Shown: one piece after another, positions 61,110 through 64,000 of the stretch
Numbering within the stretch: the first letter of the stretch is position 1
Layout: each line of letters opens with the position of its first letter
Position numbers and translations under genes: made by a program
The notes under the pieces: model-generated
Database searches by the model: none
What the model was told of the DNA's origin: nothing
What the model saw: only the letters and a program-made list of their open reading frames with translations
NCBI RefSeq assembly: GCF_014306625.1
Contig: NZ_JACRYL010000003.1
Coordinates: 139,074-203,073 of the forward strand
Reading direction: 5' to 3'
Origin: Pedobacter fastidiosus
GTDB taxonomy: Bacteria > Bacteroidota > Bacteroidia > Sphingobacteriales > Sphingobacteriaceae
DNA length: 64,000 nucleotides

Positions 61110-61140
61110 CAAAGCTAATATTATTGCAACGGAATTCAAA
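61110..61140 (-). promoter_or_regulatory. Bacteroidota-type promoter of sucD
   Basis: Minus strand TTTG, exactly 19 bases, then TAGCTTTG: a full match to the TTTG-N19-TAnnTTTG consensus, about 20 bp upstream of the ATG. This is the best promoter match in the window. Confidence 0.8.
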
Positions 61141-61383
61141 TCTAAAACCATATTATTTGAGCCCTTTTTTCAGGAAAATGTAAGGAATTGCATTATGGCG
61201 CATTCAGCCCCGCTCTATACTTTACTTCGTTACACTCCGTGCTCGCTCCGATCGGGTTTAGATAACAAAGTTCTGTGCTTTTGGCAACAACCAAACAAAA
61301 CGCCTAAATTTACTTTGAAAGATGAAAGACCAAAGACTAGAGTCGAAAGACCAAAGCTGAAAACCAAATATTAAAAAAAACTC

Positions 61384-61812
61384 ATGAAGAAGAAATTCAT
61401 TCTAATAGCGATTGCCTTTATTGCAACCATCGCTTGCCTTAATGCTAAAGCACAAAGCATAGATACCGCAAAATATATCCTCCAAAATGATATAAATGTA
61501 GCAAAGGAAGAACCTGGAACGCATGCTGGAGGTGGCAAAACCATTGGTTTTAATTTTTTTGGAGAAGCAAAGAATTTGAAAACAGCCTTCAGAAAAAGGA
61601 TTTTGAAACCGGGCTCTTCAATAGGTTACCATTTACAAAAAGAAGATGAAATTTATTATGTTATCAGCGGTAACGGAAAAATGCAAATGAATGGAAAAAC
61701 GTTTCCTGTAAAAACTGGTGATGCCATTTTAACGCGTCCAGGAAGTGCTCACGGGATTGCACCCAATCCAAATAATGACTTGGTAATTTTGATTGTTTAC
61801 GAAAAGAAGTAA
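61384..61812 (+). CDS. Exported cupin-domain protein
   Basis: 142 residues with a signal peptide (IAFIATIACLNAKAQ, cleavage near residue 24). The mature domain is a single cupin: LKPGSSIGYHLQKEDEIYYVISGNGKMQMNGKTF gives motif 1 (His, Glu-x-Glu), and AILTRPGSAHGIAPN gives motif 2 (His). Those residues should bind a divalent metal. Single-domain exported cupins have diverse roles, so no substrate is proposed. The 294 bp upstream hold the sucD promoter and GAAAGACCAAAG-like short repeats (61320-61360). Confidence 0.82.
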   Translation: MKKKFILIAIAFIATIACLNAKAQSIDTAKYILQNDINVAKEEPGTHAGGGKTIGFNFFGEAKNLKTAFRKRILKPGSSIGYHLQKEDEIYYVISGNGKMQMNGKTFPVKTGDAILTRPGSAHGIAPNPNNDLVILIVYEKK

Positions 61813-61895
61813 ACATTAGAATCTTTCTGGATTAATATCGCAGCATTAAACCAAGAAGCATTTAGTTAAATTTGGAACAGTTAACCAAACTGAAA

Positions 61896-62585
61896 ATGCA
61901 ATTAGAAGAACATTACACAAACAGAACCGGCTGGCTCAGGGCTGCTGTACTTGGTGCTAACGATGGAATTATTTCTACAACAAGTTTGGTTATCGGCATT
62001 GCCGCAGCAAGCGATACTAGAAGTCCGATTGTTTTGGCGGCTTTAGCAGGCTTGGTTGCTGGCTCCTTATCTATGGCGGCTGGCGAATATGTTTCTGTTA
62101 GCTCGCAAGCCGATATTGAAAAAGCAGATTTGCAACGGGAAAAAATGGAGTTGGAAACCATGCCCGAGGTTGAACTAAAAGAACTCGCAAAAATTTATGT
62201 TTCCCAAGGTTTGGATGAAGATTTGGCCATGCAAGTTGCTCTTAAACTTACCGAAAAAGATGCTTTGGAAGCTCATGCAAGAGACGAATTAGGCATTAAC
62301 GAGCATACTCAGCCAAAACCTTTACAGGCAGCCTTTGCATCAGGTGCTTCTTTTGTTAGTGGTGGAATCCTGCCATTTTTAGTGGCGTTTTTTGCCCCAA
62401 TAAAATCAATGGTTTTCTATCAGTATGGGTTTGCAATTGTTTTCTTAGCGTTATCTGGCGCATTGGCAGCAAAAGCAGGAGGTTCTAATATGCTGAAAGG
62501 TGTAATCAGAATTTGCTTTTGGGGAACCGTAGCCATGGTTATTACAGCTTTAGCAGGTTATATTTTTGATGCTAAAACAAGTTAA
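61896..62585 (+). CDS. VIT1/CCC1-family metal transporter
   Basis: 229 residues from MQLEEHYTNRTGWLR; a TTG-initiated frame from 61872 adds eight residues and is less likely. The VIT signature is WLRAAVLGANDGIISTTSLVIGIAAA, followed by GLVAGSLSMAAGEYVSVSSQADIEKADLQREK, where Gly/Asp/Met residues form the transport path. A soluble helical hairpin (MPEVELKELAKIYVSQGLDEDLAMQVA) and three more membrane segments end the protein. Members export or sequester Fe2+/Mn2+ from the cytoplasm. It stands next to a convergent terminator shared with rlmF. Confidence 0.92.
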   Translation: MQLEEHYTNRTGWLRAAVLGANDGIISTTSLVIGIAAASDTRSPIVLAALAGLVAGSLSMAAGEYVSVSSQADIEKADLQREKMELETMPEVELKELAKIYVSQGLDEDLAMQVALKLTEKDALEAHARDELGINEHTQPKPLQAAFASGASFVSGGILPFLVAFFAPIKSMVFYQYGFAIVFLALSGALAAKAGGSNMLKGVIRICFWGTVAMVITALAGYIFDAKTS

Positions 62586-62653
62586 TTGAGAATAGAAATT
62601 TTTCTAGATCATCTAACTTCAGATTTTTAATCCACAAAAAAATAGTACACAAA

Positions 62654-62689
62654 AAAGCCGGATCAACTTTTAACAGCTAATCCGGCTTT
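62654..62689. terminator. Bidirectional terminator between the VIT-family gene and rlmF
   Basis: AAAGCCGGAT and AATCCGGCTTT arms, with A run on the left and T-rich DNA on the right, between two convergent genes. Confidence 0.87.
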
Positions 62690-62705
62690 GCTTATATTTT
62701 TAAAG

Positions 62706-63716
62706 TTAGATACTTTTTACTTCAGGTTTTGGAGCTTCCTTTTTCGGCTCTGTTTTCCATCCCTTTACCCATTCGGCCTGCGCTGCTTCATCATGGAAAG
62801 TCCACGCTACAAAACGACTTATTTTTTGTCCTTGCGACATTTGAACAGTTGTAACTTCGAAAGCATTTGCCTTAACCAAAGCGCTGTAAATACTTTTCAA
62901 ATTGGCACTTTTAGAAACCAAAGAGGTAAACCACAAAACTTGATTTTTAATTTGCTCGCTTTGAATAATCATCTGTTCAACAAAAGCACGTTCGCCACCT
63001 GGGCACCAAAGCTCAGCCTTGTTTCCACCAAAATTTAAAACGTGTTTCACTTCTTTCTCTTTTCCACCCAAATTGCGCCATTTCTGACGGGTACCTTGTT
63101 CCGCTTCTTTTAAAGAAGAGTGAAAAGGTGGATTACAAACAACTGCATCAAAACGTTCCTTACCACCTACAACACCTCTAAAAATACCCATTTTTGAAGG
63201 TTGTTGACGGATTTCTACAGCGCCTTGTAATGGTTTATTGGCATCAATAATCCGTTTGGCCGAATCTACCGAAAGTGGATCGATTTCAGAACCGACAAAG
63301 TTCCAACCATATTCTTGATGTCCAATTATTGGATAAATACAATTAGACCCAACTCCAATATCCAATACATTAACGTTTGCTCCTTTAGGGATTTTTCCTT
63401 TACTGCTCGACCCTAAAAGATCAGCAACATAGTGAATATAATCTGCACGACCAGGAATAGGCGGACATAAATAATCCTTAGGAATATCCCACTGTGAAAT
63501 ATTATAAAAGTACTTTAATAATGCTTTGTTTAATGCCTTAACAGCACTTTGATCTGCAAAATCAATAGAATCATCATTGTGTTCATTTTTGAAAACGAAA
63601 TGCTTAAGTTCTTTTGATGCTGCGATAAGTTGTTTGAAATTGTAACGCGAACGGTGTTTGTTGCGTGGGTGTAACTCGCTTTTTTCTTTGCGGTTATTTT
63701 GTTCTTGTTGAGCCAA
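62706..63716 (-). CDS. rlmF: 23S rRNA (adenine-1618-N6)-methyltransferase
   Basis: 336 residues. An N-terminal basic region (KSELHPRNKHRSRYNFKQLI) is followed by the RlmF-specific blocks LNKALLKYFYNISQWDIPKDYLCPPIPGRADYIHYVADLL, the SAM site VNVLDIGVGSNCIYPIIG, and the catalytic VCNPPFHSSLKEA (Asn-Pro-Pro-Phe). GGNKAELWCPGGERAFVEQMI is also typical. It methylates A1618 of 23S rRNA. It ends 17 bp from the convergent terminator. A CAAAGGTA word at 63761 (TACCTTTG on the minus strand) may be half of its promoter. Confidence 0.95.
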   Translation of the reverse strand: MAQQEQNNRKEKSELHPRNKHRSRYNFKQLIAASKELKHFVFKNEHNDDSIDFADQSAVKALNKALLKYFYNISQWDIPKDYLCPPIPGRADYIHYVADLLGSSSKGKIPKGANVNVLDIGVGSNCIYPIIGHQEYGWNFVGSEIDPLSVDSAKRIIDANKPLQGAVEIRQQPSKMGIFRGVVGGKERFDAVVCNPPFHSSLKEAEQGTRQKWRNLGGKEKEVKHVLNFGGNKAELWCPGGERAFVEQMIIQSEQIKNQVLWFTSLVSKSANLKSIYSALVKANAFEVTTVQMSQGQKISRFVAWTFHDEAAQAEWVKGWKTEPKKEAPKPEVKSI

Positions 63717-63867
63717 TGTGATCTGGTTTAATTAAACAAGCTGTGTGCATGTTTCTGCCACAAAGGTAGTTTAAATAGTTGGATTGTTGGTCATTGGTCA
63801 TTGGTCATTGGTTTAGAATTTGTCTCGCTGAAAAGTTTAAAGGAGTCGAAAATTTTATATTTGCCTT

Positions 63868-63920
63868 GGTTCGTGTCTCCACGAACCACTAAACCAATTC
63901 GTTTCGTGGAGACACGAACC
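63868..63920. repeat. 18-bp perfect inverted repeat (GGTTCGTGTCTCCACGAA)
   Basis: GGTTCGTGTCTCCACGAA at 63868-63885 and its exact complement TTCGTGGAGACACGAACC at 63903-63920. Just upstream, 63786-63812 is a triple TTGGTCATTGG repeat. No gene in the 284 bp after rlmF. Confidence 0.85.
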
Positions 63921-63963
63921 GAAGCCATCTCTATCTCTGGTATTAGTAGCAAATAAAAATCAC

Positions 63964-64000
63964 ACCAAATCCGTGTTTATCTGTGTGCATCTGTGGTTGA
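63964..64000. repeat. CCGTGTTTATCTGTGTGCAT-type repeat at the window edge
   Basis: AATCCGTGTTTATCTGTGTG followed by CATCTGTGGTTGA resembles the CTTTGTGTTCTCTGTG family and the ends of the 45685 palindrome; it continues past the window. Confidence 0.55.

Noticed and set aside
61105..61374. 89-codon plus-strand frame between sucD and the cupin gene
   Set aside because: It overlaps the sucD promoter, has no family signature, and its middle part reads through repeat-like sequence (CGTTACACTCCGTGCTCGCT).

Overview
The window looks like a chromosomal segment from a low-GC Bacteroidota bacterium, most likely a Pedobacter-like member of the Sphingobacteriaceae. The reasons are a SusD-type polysaccharide utilisation locus, an ECF sigma/FecR/STN-TonB receptor trio, lipoproteins with Bacteroidota-style lipoboxes, promoters of the TTTG-N(17-20)-TAnnTTTG type, and many short palindromic intergenic repeats of kinds common in that family. 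The genus is inferred from gene content, not measured. I recognised no rRNA, tRNA, CRISPR array, prophage or replication origin.

Bases 1-8.9 kb hold the downstream part of a polysaccharide utilisation locus: the C-terminus of a SusD protein, a LamG lipoprotein, two tandem GH144-type (endo-beta-1,2-glucanase family) lipoproteins, a GH43-like protein with F5/8C and Fn3-like domains, and a GH3 beta-glucosidase. Beta-1,2-glucan is the most economical substrate guess. A secreted alpha/beta hydrolase follows, then a REP-associated tyrosine transposase (RAYT) bracketed by two nearly identical hairpins, then yebC and an SDR-type threonine dehydrogenase on the minus strand.

Bases 12.4-29.8 kb are the most interesting accessory region. 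An ECF sigma factor, a FecR anti-sigma factor and an STN-domain TonB-dependent receptor are followed by twelve plus-strand genes. They encode a GMC dehydrogenase with its small Tat-exported subunit, a c-type cytochrome, two Gfo/Idh/MocA oxidoreductases, a DUF1080 (3-keto-disaccharide hydrolase-like) protein, an MFS permease and five TIM-barrel sugar isomerase/epimerase-type proteins. Six products carry twin-arginine leaders. Together they suggest a largely periplasmic oxidative (3-keto-sugar) route for glycosides, with electrons passing to cytochrome c.

Bases 29.9-46.5 kb are mixed: a lamin-tail/FlgD-like surface protein, asd, an AAA/DUF4143 ATPase with a striking AT-rich palindrome and direct repeat upstream, a PBP4-type DD-carboxypeptidase broken by one in-frame TGA, an esterase, enolase with a DivIC/FtsB-like protein, a TRIC-family channel, an overlapping DUF3999/DUF2339 membrane pair, a VWA membrane protein and an L,D-transpeptidase.

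Bases 46.9-63.7 kb are mostly minus-strand housekeeping genes: fabG, the agmatine-to-putrescine pair aguA/aguB, an SPFH/flotillin protein with four N-terminal repeats, nrdA/nrdB, an RlpA-like protein, msrB, sucD and rlmF. A plus-strand cupin protein and a VIT-family transporter lie before rlmF.

The gaps are packed with dispersed repeats. The most notable is a roughly 0.5-kb unit (59508-60021) with 31-bp near-perfect terminal inverted repeats enclosing a frameshifted GxxExxY-family gene. A 70-bp gene-less palindrome with almost the same termini lies at 45685-45754. Together they look like an autonomous/MITE pair of an element I cannot name. All functional calls are from reading motifs by eye; no searches were run.
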